From assembly GCA_009829735.1 (NCBI GenBank), contig CM020620.1, positions 19,814,020-19,878,019 of the forward strand: a stretch of DNA of 64,000 nt. The letters run 5' to 3'. Numbering within the stretch: the stretch's first letter is position 1; each line of letters starts with the position of its first letter. The notes under the pieces are model-generated. The model was not told the DNA's origin. It did no database searches and saw only the letters and a list, made by a program, of their open reading frames with translations. Shown in pieces: positions 10,022 through 21,600 of this stretch. This DNA is from Pyropia yezoensis (Eukaryota > Rhodophyta > Bangiophyceae > Bangiales > Bangiaceae). Both the position numbers and the translations under genes were made by a program.

Positions 10022-11967
10022 ATGGCTAGTTCGGACCCCCCGTCGTCTGGGGAGTACACGGGTGACGCACGTACTTCAGTGCCTTTGAATACTGGTGAGA
10101 CACAGGTAGGTCTACCTGGGGTCGCAGAGGGACTAGAGGTCCCTCAAGCCAGCAGGACTGGAAGTGCGGGCGGGCAACAGGCCACCGCGACTCAGTCGGG
10201 AGTTCACTCGGGTGACACTTCTGATGTGGTTGGGCCGAAGTCTGGCCACCGTGTGGTGCACTCAACGGGAACGTCCCAAGGTGAGAGGACTGTCCCCGCG
10301 GGTTCACTCGGGTTGGAGCCAGCTTTGGCTTGGAGCCGTCGCCAACTAGGCTTTCGGAGGACGGGGGACCTCCGTTGGTCGGCGATGGGCTCGCGCCCAT
10401 GCCCCCGGTTGAGACCCCTGAGGAACGTGGTTACCCCTCAGGTGGACTCCCGGAGGCGGACCGAGACTCAACTGGAGTCGACAATCCACTCCTCGCGGAA
10501 ACTGTCCATCGGGAGGCGACCGATGTGTTGCGGCAGACTTTGCCGGACCTGGTGGTCACGAAGACGAATACTATTCTGAATCAGATTGTGGCGAGTTTGC
10601 CAGATGGCCTTAGTGTCCAGACCGGATTGGGGCTTTCGAGCCCGCAGGCGCAGGGGGAATCCCTTCTCACGCCTATCTTGGGTCGCCCCGAACAGGGGGC
10701 GACCCCTGTGACTCCCAACGAGGGAGCCACACCATTCTCGGAGGGGCGTACGCCCTTTATGGGGGAGTTCCCCTCAGAAACGCCGGCGGCTACACCAAGC
10801 TCCCCGCGACAGACGACAGGCACTGTGGGTCAACTTACCCCAGTGCCACAGCGGCTTTTCCCTTAACGTGAGGTGCCGCCCAAGATCCAAGTAGCCAACC
10901 CGGTCTACCAGCGGATCTTTGATTGTGAGACCTACGCCCTCCACAACAAGTCGGTGGCGTATGGTCCTGTCCAGGCCCGAGCCATGGGCCATGCCAAGAA
11001 GAAAGCACTTCACTCTTTTGGGCACAAAGCGGAGTGGGACGGAACTCCCCCCCTCCGTGTCTTTGAGTTTCTACGTCGTTTCACAAAAGCCGGTGACGAC
11101 AATGCCATAAGTGAAGGCATGGCTTTCTATATGCTACAGGAGTTTACGAAGGGCGGCCTGCGGACAGAACTTATGTCTGTCATGCCCAGTTCCTCAAGTG
11201 GAGGCGCTGGTGAGGTGACGTCCTATTTGGAGCTCGTCAACTGGTTGTTGAGAGCCATGGTGGATGAAGCAGCGTTGGCTTCTCAAGTTGAGGAGTTCAC
11301 ACAAGCTCACCAGGAAGAGGCTGAGGACGAGTTGTCCTTTGCGGAGCGAGTTCGTAAGCTCAACAGTCTTTGTGGGTTCCTTCATCCACAAGCTGTGGTG
11401 AAGAGTCTGTTTGTGGAGGGACTCCATTGGTCAGTCCGGATGGAGACCCGGGAGCATATCACTGCCCGGGCGACCCTGGCCGAGTTGGCTATGTTCGCCT
11501 ACCGCAGAGGTGAGGCCTACCGCAAGTTGCGAAAGGAGCAACGCCAGAAGCGTCAGGCCGAGTTGGCCAAGGAACGCGAGGAGGCGCGCCAGGCCAGAGA
11601 GTTGAGAGAGGCACGCCGAATCCGCAAGGAAAGGGTAGTAGCTGCCGTGGGAACTTCCCAGGGTACCTCTTCGTCTTCCCTAATCGGGAATAACCCTCCG
11701 GGAACTGACAATCGGTGTTGGAACTGCAACTCCGATGGACACTGGGCGTATGATTGCCCCAAGTTGAGTAAACGCATCCAACAACTTGTTAGGAATGCGA
11801 GTAAAAAGTCGGCTACGAACGAAGTACGTTCACGCCGCGAGGGTGGGTCCCGACCGGTAGTGGCGGTTGCCACACCCTCGGCGGAGGAGGCGGACACGTC
11901 GTCTTCGGACTCGTCGTCTTCCCCCTCGCTCTCAGATTCAGACGCCAAGTCGGCGGGAAACGAATGA
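10022..11967 (+). pseudogene. Gypsy1 gag region
   Basis: This is a fossil gag with about two breaks. A Pro/Gly-rich N-terminal part precedes a capsid-like helical block (about 10930-11560), an Arg/Glu-rich coiled coil (about 11520-11640) and one CCHC zinc knuckle, CWNCNSDGHWAYDC (about 11716-11757), expected to bind the element RNA. The capsid block is recognisably related to that of gypsy2: both have a WLRK- or FLRR-like start, an SEGMA segment and a long helix. The end overlaps the following pol frame by four bases (ATGA). Confidence 0.85.
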
Positions 11968-14900
11968 CCGTTGGAGCTGGCCGTCCGAAGCTCACAACGG
12001 CAGCCTCGGCCAAGTGGGTCAAGAGCACGAACCAACCCTGCCGGATACTGTGGCGACCTAAGGGAGTCCGCCCACCTTGGGTAGGACTCCCCAAGAACGT
12101 AAACCCACGTCGGGTCATCGCGGTGCTGACGGGTGAGAACTTCCACGTGGCTGGACGGGTGCAACTAGCCCCCGGCCGTGCCTGTTGTGCCCGTATCGTA
12201 CTTGATACCGGGTCAGGAGCCTCCTTGATACGCAAGTCGATATTACCAACGGAGATGAAGCTCCAACGCTGGAAGTCTAAAGCTGACCATCTGATCGACA
12301 TCAATGGTGGGGTACTTCCCATCGTTGGTGCCGTGACCATAACAACTAGGTTGGGAACCCATGAGGTCGACGTGACCTATGGAGTAGTCGAGAATATATC
12401 GGTACCTCTGCTTCTGGGTACCCCTTATGGTGTTACACAAGTGCCTTTGATTTGTGGCCCTGAGTATCGGGTCAAGTTGATGAATGGGGTTGGGAGCCAA
12501 GTTCGGCTATATCGACCAACATGAGGGACAGGTAGTAGCGGTCACCCTCAACGCGGGCGCGAGTAGCGACCCGAAGCCCGGAAAGGAAAAGCACCAAGTC
12601 AAGTCGGACGCCTCTCCTCGGCCCCATGTGAACACGGAGAGTGTTTCACCCAGGTTGAGAGTTCAAGTTGAACGCCTCTTGGACCAATATCACAGGTTGT
12701 GGGATGGTCAATTGGGACTCATGAGAGCCACCCAACACCGGATCGAGTTGAAACCCGGTGCACCCCCTATACGCCAATAACCGTATAGGGGAGGACCTCG
12801 TTCAAGGGCCCTCGTTTAGGAGCAAGTCGCTCGCATGGAGGCCCTCGATGAGATTGAGGCCAGCAACGCCGAGTGGGCGAGCCCGGTGGATATTGTCCCC
12901 AAAGTTGATGGGACCCCACGGTTCTGTATCGACTACCGTAAGCTCAACGAGAGCACGGTGAAGGACAGTTATCCCCTACCTAGGATGGATGACTGTCTGG
13001 ACTCTCTGGGGGAGTCAAACGTGTTCTCTACCCTGGACTGTAACGCGGGGTACTGGCAAAATCCCATTGCCCCGGAAGACAGGCATAAAACTACCTTTAC
13101 CTGTCACTGTGGTACCTACCAGTGCAAGCGACTACCGTTTGGACTGTGCAACGCGCCGGCAGCTTTCCAGCGCGCTATGGACATGATTCTGGCCGGAGTA
13201 CGGTGGCAGATCTGTCTCGTGTACCTAGACGATATCATTGTGTTCTCCCGAAGTCCGGAGGAACACATTGGCCATCTTGGCCAGGTGTTCAAGCTACTTG
13301 CTGACGCCGGTGTATCACTGAGGGCAAGTAAGTGCCACCTCTTCACTCAAGAGGTGGAATACTTGGGACATGTTGTCCGTCCGGGGCGCCTCAGTGCCAA
13401 CGAGAGGAACTTGAGGGCCATCCGTAAGGCTCAGTACCCCCGGACCCAGACCCAGATGAGGAGTTTCCTCGGGACGTGTAACGTGTACCGACGTTTCACC
13501 AAGGGCTTCGCCAAGGTGCCGAAGCCGCTGAATGAGCTAGTTAGCTCAACGCTCCCGAAGCACCTGCCTCCCCCAAGTCGGGTGGAGCAGGACTCCTTTG
13601 AGACTCTCCGGGACCTTCTGCTGAAGCCCCCCATCTTGGCTATTCCCATGCTGGGAGGCCACTACATCCTGGATGTGGACGCTAGCTACGACCAACTTGG
13701 TTGTGTGTTGCTTCAGCAGCAGCCGGACAAGGAGTACTTGCCGGTGGGATACTTCAGCAAGGGGCTGAACTCGGCTGAGAAGAACTACGGAGTCACCGAG
13801 TTGGAAGGACTCGCAGTTGTGTGGGCGGTGACGTCACTTCGTCACAACCTAGAGGGTGAGAAGTTCCTCATCCGCCGTGAGCACCGCGCGTTGCAGTTCA
13901 TCTTCAAGACGGATTGCACGAACACTCGTCTCAACCGGTGGAGGGTGCGACTGGCACCCTTCAACTTTGGTATTGAGTACCGACCTGGCAGGCAACATGC
14001 CCTTGCCGACGGCCTTTCTCGGGTACCTACCGAGGGGCTGGACACTAACTCAGTCGATGAGGACATTCCCATCGTGGGGGTGGTCACGCGCTCGGGTCAG
14101 GCGTTGGACCCCGAGGCGCCAGGGATCAAGAAGTACTTGCCCCTGTCCCTGGACGAGATGGTGAAGGCCCAGGCCGAGGACCCCTTCTGCAAGTCGCAGA
14201 GGCATACGCTGGATACAGTGGCGGAGACGCGGTTCTTCATCGGAGACGATGGCCTCCTCTTGAGGAGGGGGGTATTCCAGGGGACCGAACAGCCTGTCGT
14301 CCCCGCATCTCTCACGGACAGTATTCTTGAGAGGGAGCATAACGCTCCCACCGGTGGACACCTGGGGTCTAGTAACTTCTACCAGACCCTGATCACCAGG
14401 TACTACTGGCCGTCCATGGTGATGGACATCTACAGTTGGGTGGCTGCCTGCACAAGTTGTGCGCAGAACCGTCCGATGGAACGGCGGCCTACTACTGCTA
14501 TGTTACTGTTCCCAGCCAAGGAGCCGTTTGCCGCGTTGGCAATGGACATCCTTGGGCCACTGCCCGTGACCGAGGAGGGCAACCAGTACCTCCTGGTCAT
14601 CTGTGATCGCTTTACGAAACTTACGCGAGCGATCCCTCTGGCAGAGATCACGGCCATGTCGGTCGTGTCAGCCTTCCTAGATCACTGGTGTGCCGCGTAT
14701 GGCATCCCGGACAGTACACGATCGGACAATGGACCGTAATTTGCGTCCGTACTGTTTCAGGGAGTGCTGGATACGTTGGGGGTTGAGGCAAACTATGCCA
14801 CCCCCTACCACCCACAAACTAATGGGCAGGTGGAGCGCTTCAACAAAACTATTGTTCGGCAGCTGCGCCACTATGTGAGTGAGCACGTGAAAACGTGGGA

Positions 14901-15651
14901 CCATTACATTTCTATTCTTACGACTGCCTACAATTCGCAGGTTCACTCATCTACCGCGGAAGTACCACTCGCTTTTGTGACCCCCCGTCGCGTGCGGTCT
15001 ATCGCCGTGCGGCGGCCGCTCCAAACTAGGGAAGATGGTGGCAGTACACCTACTCCTACTGAGAGTAAGGCGGAGTTCGCTGCTAGGCTTGAAAAGCTCA
15101 TCCCTAAAGTAAGGGCTGAGATGGACAAAGCGCAAAAGCGCTACAAGCGTACCTTTGACAAAAAGGTGCGCAATGCTAAGCATTTCCCCGAGCAGGGAGA
15201 CTGGTTACTGGTTCACTCACACACCCCAACTGGGGGTAAGTTGGTATTCCAGACGAAGGGGCCGTACCAGGTCCTTCATACTGATGGGCGGCGCTTCACC
15301 ATCGAAAGTGACGATGGGGTCCGCACAGTAAATGGACAGGACGTGGTCAAAGTTGCACCACCGCCTGCAGGCGACCCAGCTTGGGCGCGGGCGCTGGAAG
15401 CGTGGCGCCTGCCCTCGCTGCCTGCGGCCAAGCATGGCGCGCAGGAGTACGTGTTCGATAAGTTCAACGACCACGGATGGGATGAGGACACTAACCGCCT
15501 CAAGTTGAGGGTGCGTTGGTTCGGCTGTAAGGCCAAGGATGATACGTGGGAGTATGTGGGGGACCTTCCCGCTGAAAAGGTCCGGGCGTACTGTGCCCGG
15601 AACGATATAGACCCTAACAGCCCCCCCTCAACGTTAGGGAAGGCCGGGTAA
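11964..15651 (+). pseudogene. Gypsy1 pol: protease, reverse transcriptase, RNase H, integrase, chromodomain
   Basis: This is a fossil pol with about three breaks. Protease is marked by LDTGSGAS (about 12202). Reverse transcriptase carries FSTLDCNAGYWQ and VYLDDIIVFSR (about 13020-13250). RNase H follows (LDVDASYDQLGCVLLQQ, about 13670). Integrase has a zinc-binding HH/CC region (about 14340-14465), GPLP (about 14555) and HPQTNGQVERFN (about 14811-14846). At the C-terminus, EYVFDKFNDHGWDEDTN to RVRWFGCKAKDDTWE (about 15450-15555) is a chromodomain, which in chromoviruses reads histone marks and steers integration. The domain order RT, RNase H, integrase places it in Ty3/gypsy. Confidence 0.9.
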
Positions 15652-15745
15652 CAGTGCCAAGAGAGCGCTTCAAGTCGAAGGTGCGCAGAGTGGCTTTTAA
15701 CTACAGCCCTGACCCTCACACTCTCACAACAAAGGCAGCTGCCAA

Positions 15746-16120
15746 CTAGGCATGCATGCTAGACTCTCCAACCCCACGGCCCTCGCCCTCACGTGGAGGC
15801 GAGCGGCGAGACCCACGTCGATAACGCTCCCCACCAGTCGGCGAGGCCGGCGGCTCCAAGTCGGAACCGTCGCGCCCCTCACGGTCGCGCAAGTGGCGAC
15901 GACCGCGGCTACCCTTCTGCTTGGTCTTGCGTGCCAGTTGGCGACGCAGACGCCGGACCAACTCCGACTCTGACGGAGTAGAGGACTCCGAGACGGAATA
16001 AGACAACTCGTCTTCCGATACGGAGGGAGAGCGCCGCGAGCGTCGGCGACGACGGCGAGGAGGCGAGTATGCCCGGCTCGCCCGACGTTTGCCACGCCCA
16101 AGTGGGGCTGGCTGGGGCAC
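15746..16120 (-). CDS. Antisense basic SR-rich frame in gypsy1
   Basis: This minus-strand frame directly follows the 572-codon antisense frame. It is strongly basic and Ser/Arg-rich (RRRRRRSRRSPS, then RRGSRRSPPRE), which suggests an RNA-binding or nuclear protein tail. I cannot tell whether it is translated on its own. A similar Arg/Ser-rich tract occurs in the gag of gypsy2. Confidence 0.35.
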   Translation of the reverse strand: MPQPAPLGRGKRRASRAYSPPRRRRRRSRRSPSVSEDELSYSVSESSTPSESELVRRLRRQLARKTKQKGSRGRRHLRDREGRDGSDLEPPASPTGGERYRRGSRRSPPREGEGRGVGESSMHA

Positions 16121-16141
16121 AATAGCCCCGATGCGAGCGAA

Positions 16142-17860
16142 CTAGGCCGTCATAAACTCCGCCACCGACTCGCAACTCGCGGTCGCCACCGCAGTACGAA
16201 CGCGCTCCTCAAGTTGAGGAGTCTCGGAAACTTCAAAGGTTGCGGTCGACGCGGCCAACCAGGATATGGTGCGCACCAACGTGGTGATTATCATCTCTGG
16301 GGTCAGAGGCGTGGCCGGTAACACCAACTTGGGGTAAACCGTCAGAAGAGTGGCCCCCAAGTTGGGGGACACCGGGGTGGACGACGCAACGGCCACGCTG
16401 ATCGGGATGTCCCTGTGCGGCTGGTAGGGGACAGGAGGAAGTGGGGGGGCACGCCGAGGTGGCGGTGCCCGAGTGTAACTGCGACCCCTACTCGGGGCCC
16501 CCGCAGTGGGTTGAGTCTTGTGGTCGTCGTGAGAGGGCACGGCCATCACTATGGCCTTGTCCGGGGGCGGCGCAGTGTGGCGATCCACCCCCGGGGCATA
16601 CGGGTAGTCCCCGATGCCCAGCCCCTCTCGTAGTACCACACGGCCGTCGTGAAGTTCACGAGCGACCCATACGAACTGGCGAAGTGCGCCATCGTCCTTG
16701 GGCCCGCGGGTGGGGCGGCGCAATTTGTGCTCAATGCTCTCCCACTCGATGAACTTGTGGAGGCGGAGCATCTCCTCAAGTAGAATGAGTTGTCCTGATG
16801 ACCACCCCTCAGCAACTAGCTGAGGGGTTAGCTGTTCCAAACATTGGATAAGCCGAAGGGGAAGATGCCAGAGCATCCCCCGCCGCTGAACACAAGACAC
16901 CCAGGTCGACATGACCTCGAGGAGCCACTGGGTGGCCAACATGGCCCACACCTGGTGATTTGGGCTAGCCGTCAACATGACGGAGCCGAAGTGGTCGAGC
17001 AACCGTGGTAGCGACGCAGGGAACCCGTAGGGGACCTCAACTTGAGGCCACCACTCGGGCTTCTTCGGGTAGTACTGCTCCTTACTGGCAGCGGACTGCT
17101 GCGGAAACTCAAGTTGAGCCGAGGTCACCAAGTAGGCACCTCGCCGGAAGTCCTTCTCCATCCGCACATCAAAGCGATGAGTGTGCGGATCGGCCTCGTG
17201 AAGGTACGGGGGGCGAGTTGCCACCGCGTCCCAAGTAATGGTCGGCAAGTCGCCGGGACCCGGGATAGTTCCCCCGCGGTCCACCATGGCCTTGGCCCGC
17301 TGTACGTCTTCGACTTCCTCATCGTCCAGGAATGCAAACTGGTCCGTCCTGAAGCCGGCAGGGAACCCGACCCTACGGGGATGCTTCTCCCGTAGGCGGT
17401 CCCATACCCGACTCATCGCTGTGCCAAGTCGGCCAGCAGAGAGAACAGTCAACCCCTCCTCATATAGAGGCCAAGCGGGGTAAAACCACCGCCCCAAGGC
17501 CTCACGTGGGATGACGCGGCCTGCCTCCGGGGGAGATCCCGCCGCCAACCCAAAGCCGGGTGACGCGGGAGTCCCATCCCCCGGAGCAACCGCGGAGCCC
17601 CCGCCGGAAGTCCCGGCGGGCGCTACACCGTTGGAGGTGTCCTCCATACGTTCATCAAGAGAGTCAGTCTCCACCCCCGGGGTCGCCATGGCTCTCCCCA
17701 AGTTAGAAAGAGACGCCCTGGTTACAGCGGCACGAGACCCGCCTCGAGTTGAGGGGGGCTCGGATCGTGGGTAGATGGGTGGCCTCCCCAGCGTGGGGCG
17801 GCTAAGGGGAAGGTGAAGGGGATGTGTTGGTGATGGTGAAGTGAGAACCGGGGAGAGCAA
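16142..17860 (-). CDS. Long antisense ORF of gypsy1 between pol and the 3' LTR, function unknown
   Basis: This uninterrupted minus-strand frame of 572 codons lies opposite to gag and pol. A better start is the ATG at 17689 (515 residues): it has G at -3 and +4, and the residues before it are a Pro/Ser leader. After a disordered Gly/Ala part the protein becomes well structured, with W- and L-rich helices (FYPAWPLYEEGL, then QVWAMLATQWLLEVMSTWV, then LEEMLRLHKFIEWESIEHKL). It ends in a Pro-rich linker and a short helical tail. I recognise no family. Antisense frames between pol and the 3' LTR are known from plant Tat-lineage elements such as Grande. Alternatives are a captured host gene or a gag-like protein. 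Expression could start from antisense activity in or near the 3' LTR. Confidence 0.65.
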   Translation of the reverse strand: MLSPVLTSPSPTHPLHLPLSRPTLGRPPIYPRSEPPSTRGGSRAAVTRASLSNLGRAMATPGVETDSLDERMEDTSNGVAPAGTSGGGSAVAPGDGTPASPGFGLAAGSPPEAGRVIPREALGRWFYPAWPLYEEGLTVLSAGRLGTAMSRVWDRLREKHPRRVGFPAGFRTDQFAFLDDEEVEDVQRAKAMVDRGGTIPGPGDLPTITWDAVATRPPYLHEADPHTHRFDVRMEKDFRRGAYLVTSAQLEFPQQSAASKEQYYPKKPEWWPQVEVPYGFPASLPRLLDHFGSVMLTASPNHQVWAMLATQWLLEVMSTWVSCVQRRGMLWHLPLRLIQCLEQLTPQLVAEGWSSGQLILLEEMLRLHKFIEWESIEHKLRRPTRGPKDDGALRQFVWVARELHDGRVVLREGLGIGDYPYAPGVDRHTAPPPDKAIVMAVPSHDDHKTQPTAGAPSRGRSYTRAPPPRRAPPLPPVPYQPHRDIPISVAVASSTPVSPNLGATLLTVYPKLVLPATPLTPEMIITTLVRTISWLAASTATFEVSETPQLEERVRTAVATASCESVAEFMTA

Positions 17861-18015
17861 GCTGCCGAGTGGGCAATCTTGAGGAAAGGGGCGGTCAACG
17901 TGACCGCTTCCACGTCCACGTTACGTACTCGAGGGGGGACAGCAAGTGGCACCCCCCAACGCCGAGACGTGCGTTTACGCACCACCTCACAGGGCCGACC
18001 GGGTCGGTCGGAACT

Positions 18016-18028
18016 GAGGAAAGGGGAG
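18016..18028 (+). other. Gypsy1 polypurine tract
   Basis: GAGGAAAGGGGAG lies directly before the 3' LTR, where plus-strand priming is expected. Confidence 0.75.
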
Positions 18029-18497
18029 TGTGGCAGTATTGACCCCCAGGTAGGGGGGCAACACGTGCCATGCAAGGGGCGGCAGGCCACTAGCCTGACC
18101 CGTTCCTCCCCCTGCATTTGGGTCCATATTCCCTAAGTTTGGGATAGTTAGCTTAGTAGTAAATCCAACTTGGATTTGAGGGTTTTCTGCATTTATCGTC
18201 TTGAATTTTCATGTGGCCCGGTGGGCAGGTGCTGGAGTGGGAGATTCTGAGTGGCGAGATTTTGAGGGGACCCTGGGGGGATAAGGGGAGGGACAGCGGG
18301 GCTTGGCCCTGCTTCCCCGTCCCGACCAAGAAACTGTTGGACCACACACCACCTTCTTGTTTGTCAATGGGGGGATTGCCCCACAACAGAGATAGAGTGT
18401 GTGCGACTTGCACTTCTTCCGGTTCCCCCGACACGGGAGGCAGCCCTTGTACACCGCCCCAACTTGGGTGTCGCGTGAGCAAGAGGTTTTAGCCACA
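18029..18497 (+). repeat. Gypsy1 3' LTR
   Basis: The repeat is 469 bp, TG to CA, and is followed by the second ACCGT (18498-18502). Confidence 0.95.
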
Positions 18498-18502
18498 ACC
18501 GT

Positions 18503-18680
18503 GAGACAGCGGCTGACTCATCTTGAGTCTGGGAAGTACACCGCGTCATGCCCCACAATACAGGGAGTTGATCCATGTCGCCATGAGTTGGTTCGGCAGG
18601 ATCTGTAAGGAGAGGTCCCAGACGGTATCCCTTAGGTATTCAGCATGGGATTAGGAGAATGCTTACACCTTTCCCCCTTA
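18503..18680 (+). mobile_element. T1 copy 1, inner left arm
   Basis: The sequence continues T1 from where gypsy1 split it. GCGGCTGACTCATCTTGAG, and later TGTAAGGAGAGGTCCCAG, match 29514-29628 and 61823-61937. The match fades near 18660-18680, where chromovirus sequence begins, so the rest of this T1 copy is missing. Confidence 0.75.
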
Positions 18681-21600
18681 GGACGTGCGTCGAAGGAAAG
18701 CGACGAGAGCTTCAGGTGGGTTCGCAAGGTCCTGCTGGGTTAGCCAGGTGTTCTCACTGACATCGCAGCCTTTCCACTTGACCAGGTACTGCAGTCGTCC
18801 ACGGCGTTTTCGTGACCGTAATATGGAGTCCACTTCGTACTCAACCGAACCGTCCGGAAACGCTACCGGAGGTGGAGCGGGAGGAAATCGACCATACGGA
18901 TCAGCGCTGTACTGCTTCAGTAGACTGGCGTGAAAGGCGGTGAGCACCCTTCGATCAAGGACTGCTTGAGGAAGATCCAGACGGAACGTAACATCGTTGA
19001 TGCAGCCAGTAACTCTGTATGGTCCAGAAAACTTTGGCATTAACTTGAGAGCGCTTCAGAAGGCGTCCGGCATAAGGATCTTGGTGCTCAGGAGGGCGAG
19101 ATCGTCGACAGCGATCGTACATGGTCGGCGTCGGCGGTGAGCGTACGTCGACAGCGATCGTACATGGTCGGCATCGGCGGTGAGCGTACGCCGAGCAAGT
19201 CCCATTGGCCTTCTTGATGGCGGTAATAGCAGTCTCCTGAGCTTCTTGCTGACTGCTTAGCCAATATGAGCCTGCTGGTAGTTTCGATCCCTTGCTGTCG
19301 AGGATGTCCACCGGTACCGTCCTTGGTTCAAACCCATAGTTCAGGAAGAATGAGGAGTACGTCGTGACCGCATTTGGTGACCGGTTGTAAGCTACTTCTG
19401 CAGCAACAAGGAAGAGATCCCAACCGCCCTGGTGATGGTTCACGAAGTTTCGCAGGATTTCTTCAATTTTGTTGTTCATGATCTCGGTTTGTCCGTCCGT
19501 CTGGGGATGATAGGCCGAATATGCCTTGATCTTGACCTTGAGAATATCGTTGAGCGACTGCCAGAAGTTCGAAAAGAAGATACGGTCTCGGTCGCAGACG
19601 ACGTCGGATGGTAGGCCGTGATGACGGTAGACGTGATCATGGTGTTGCACTACGACTGGTGCAGTCCCGTCGGGCTTAATTGGTGCTCGTCGAATTATCT
19701 CCCACAGCCTGTCTACAATGACGTAAGTGCCATTGTGGCCCCTTAGGGTCAGAGGAAGAGAGGTGATAAAGTCCATGGAGACACTTGCCCATCGTTGGTG
19801 CGGTGGATCTAGTGGCTTGAGGTGACCCGAAGGTGAATGGGTGCCAGCCGTGTTCCGCTGGGACAAATCACATGATTGTACGTATCTTTGGATGTCCTTC
19901 CGCATCGTCTTTCAGTAGTATTTGGAAGCAATAGCGTTGGTGGTTTTCTTGACTCCCATGTGCCCTAGGCTTGGGATGTCGTGACAGTCATGAAGTAGTC
20001 TTTGGCGTAGAGTACCAACGGGGATGCACGTACGGTCACCTCGTTTCAACAACCTCATGTGAAGCCGGTAGGGAGCTACCGGGTCTTTGAATGGTTCGGC
20101 AAACTCGGGGTCCGCGTTGTACTCTTGGTCTTGGGTGGGCAAGGTCTTGATCACTTTGGCACATGGTCATGAGGTTGTTGATTTCAGTTTTCTTGGGTAG
20201 GTGCTCGGTGGTCTTGGTTAGCACGCGACTAAGGAGATCATGGTTGGGAGCGTGCTTGTCGGGGGCGTCTTGTGCTTGCCTCGAAAGAGCATCAGCTACG
20301 GGGTTGGATGTGCCCTTGATGGGGATGATCTTGAAATCGAATTGGTCCAACAGCTCCAGCCACTTGACTTCGCGGTCGTTGACCTACTCATCCAGGGCTT
20401 GCTTTAGGTGCTGAAAGTGATCTTCGTAAGCTTCCCTGTAGAACAGAATGTCGTCGAGGTAGACACAGATGAAATCGTAGAGATAGGGTCGGGATACGTC
20501 ATTCATTAGGTTTATGAAGACTTCGGGGGCATTTGTTAACCCAAAGGGTATCACGGTAAACTCGTAGTACCCGTATTTTGTTCGCAGCGCCGTCAGAGGG
20601 ATAGTATCAGGATCAAGCCGGATCTGGTGGTAACGTGATCGGAGGTCAATCTTCGTGAAGTACTTAGCCTTTCGCAGTTGGTCGAAGATGTCGTAAATCC
20701 GTGGTAATGGATAAGCGTTCTTGATAGTGGCCTTGTTCAATGCTCAATAATCGATGCACTTTCGCTAGCCGCCGTCCTTCTTCCCTGCAAATAGTACAGA
20801 AGCGCCCCACGGTGAGGCGCTTGGCTGGATGAACTTTTTTCGTGTGAGGATTGCAAGTTGTGTCTTCAGTTCATCGAGCTCCCACTGAAATAGGCGATGC
20901 ATGCCACTGCGACGTGGTTGAGCGTCTTCCGCAAGCCTGACGCTAAAGTCGTGACTGCATTCAGGAGGAAGTCCATCCGGAAGCTCTTCCGGGAAGACGT
21001 CGGCGTACTCCTTGAGAATCTCTTGGACGTCATTCTTGTCTTCAGCTGTTTCCATTTTGATTGCATGGATGTCAAAGGTGCTGGAAGAATCTTCGGAATG
21101 CGGGAAGATGGCGAAGACAGGGACTTCTTGGATGAGGTCCTTGGCAAGGAGTTTCCTACTACTCATGCCATGGGGCTTCTTTAAGGAGGCAGTGATGGAG
21201 ATGTTCTTGTGTTTAAACTTGAAAGAGATCTTGTTTTTTTTGTAGTTGATTTTTGCGTCCTCGTCGTCACGTCATTTCTTGCCGAGGATGATGCCGTACC
21301 CACTTAGGTCGCGTACAGCAAGCCGAAGAAGTTCTTGGCATGGGCCGATGTGGATCTCTAAGGGTTCAATGATTTCCGCGAGGTCGCGGGAGCGACCATC
21401 GGGCATGTGAGCTGCTAAGTCCGTTTCTTTCGTGGTCACATTCAGGGTATTCACGAGGCGCCTTGATACGACGTTAATAGGAGATCCGTCGTCGAACAGC
21501 ACCTTAACAAGATGTCCTTTGACAGAGGCATTAGAAAGCAGAAGCCCAAGATGCGGGTCTTCAAATGGTGACGACATGTTTTCAGGAACCGAAGAAGCGG

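Larger units (their letters stand above)
9434..18497 (+). mobile_element. Gypsy1: Ty3/gypsy chromodomain LTR retrotransposon with an antisense frame
   Basis: The element is 9,064 bp and is bounded by the 5-bp duplication ACCGT (9429-9433 and 18498-18502). LTRs of 469 bp begin TGTGGCAG and end GCCACA. Order: 5' LTR, primer site, gag (10022-11967), protease to integrase with chromodomain (11964-15651), a 2.4 kb 3' segment with a long antisense frame, purine tract, 3' LTR. The two LTRs differ at about six places by eye, which points to recent insertion. The sense coding part is a fossil with about five breaks. The insertion lies in T1; the intact site is visible in the other T1 copies (29505-29509 and 61814-61818). 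Confidence 0.93.
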
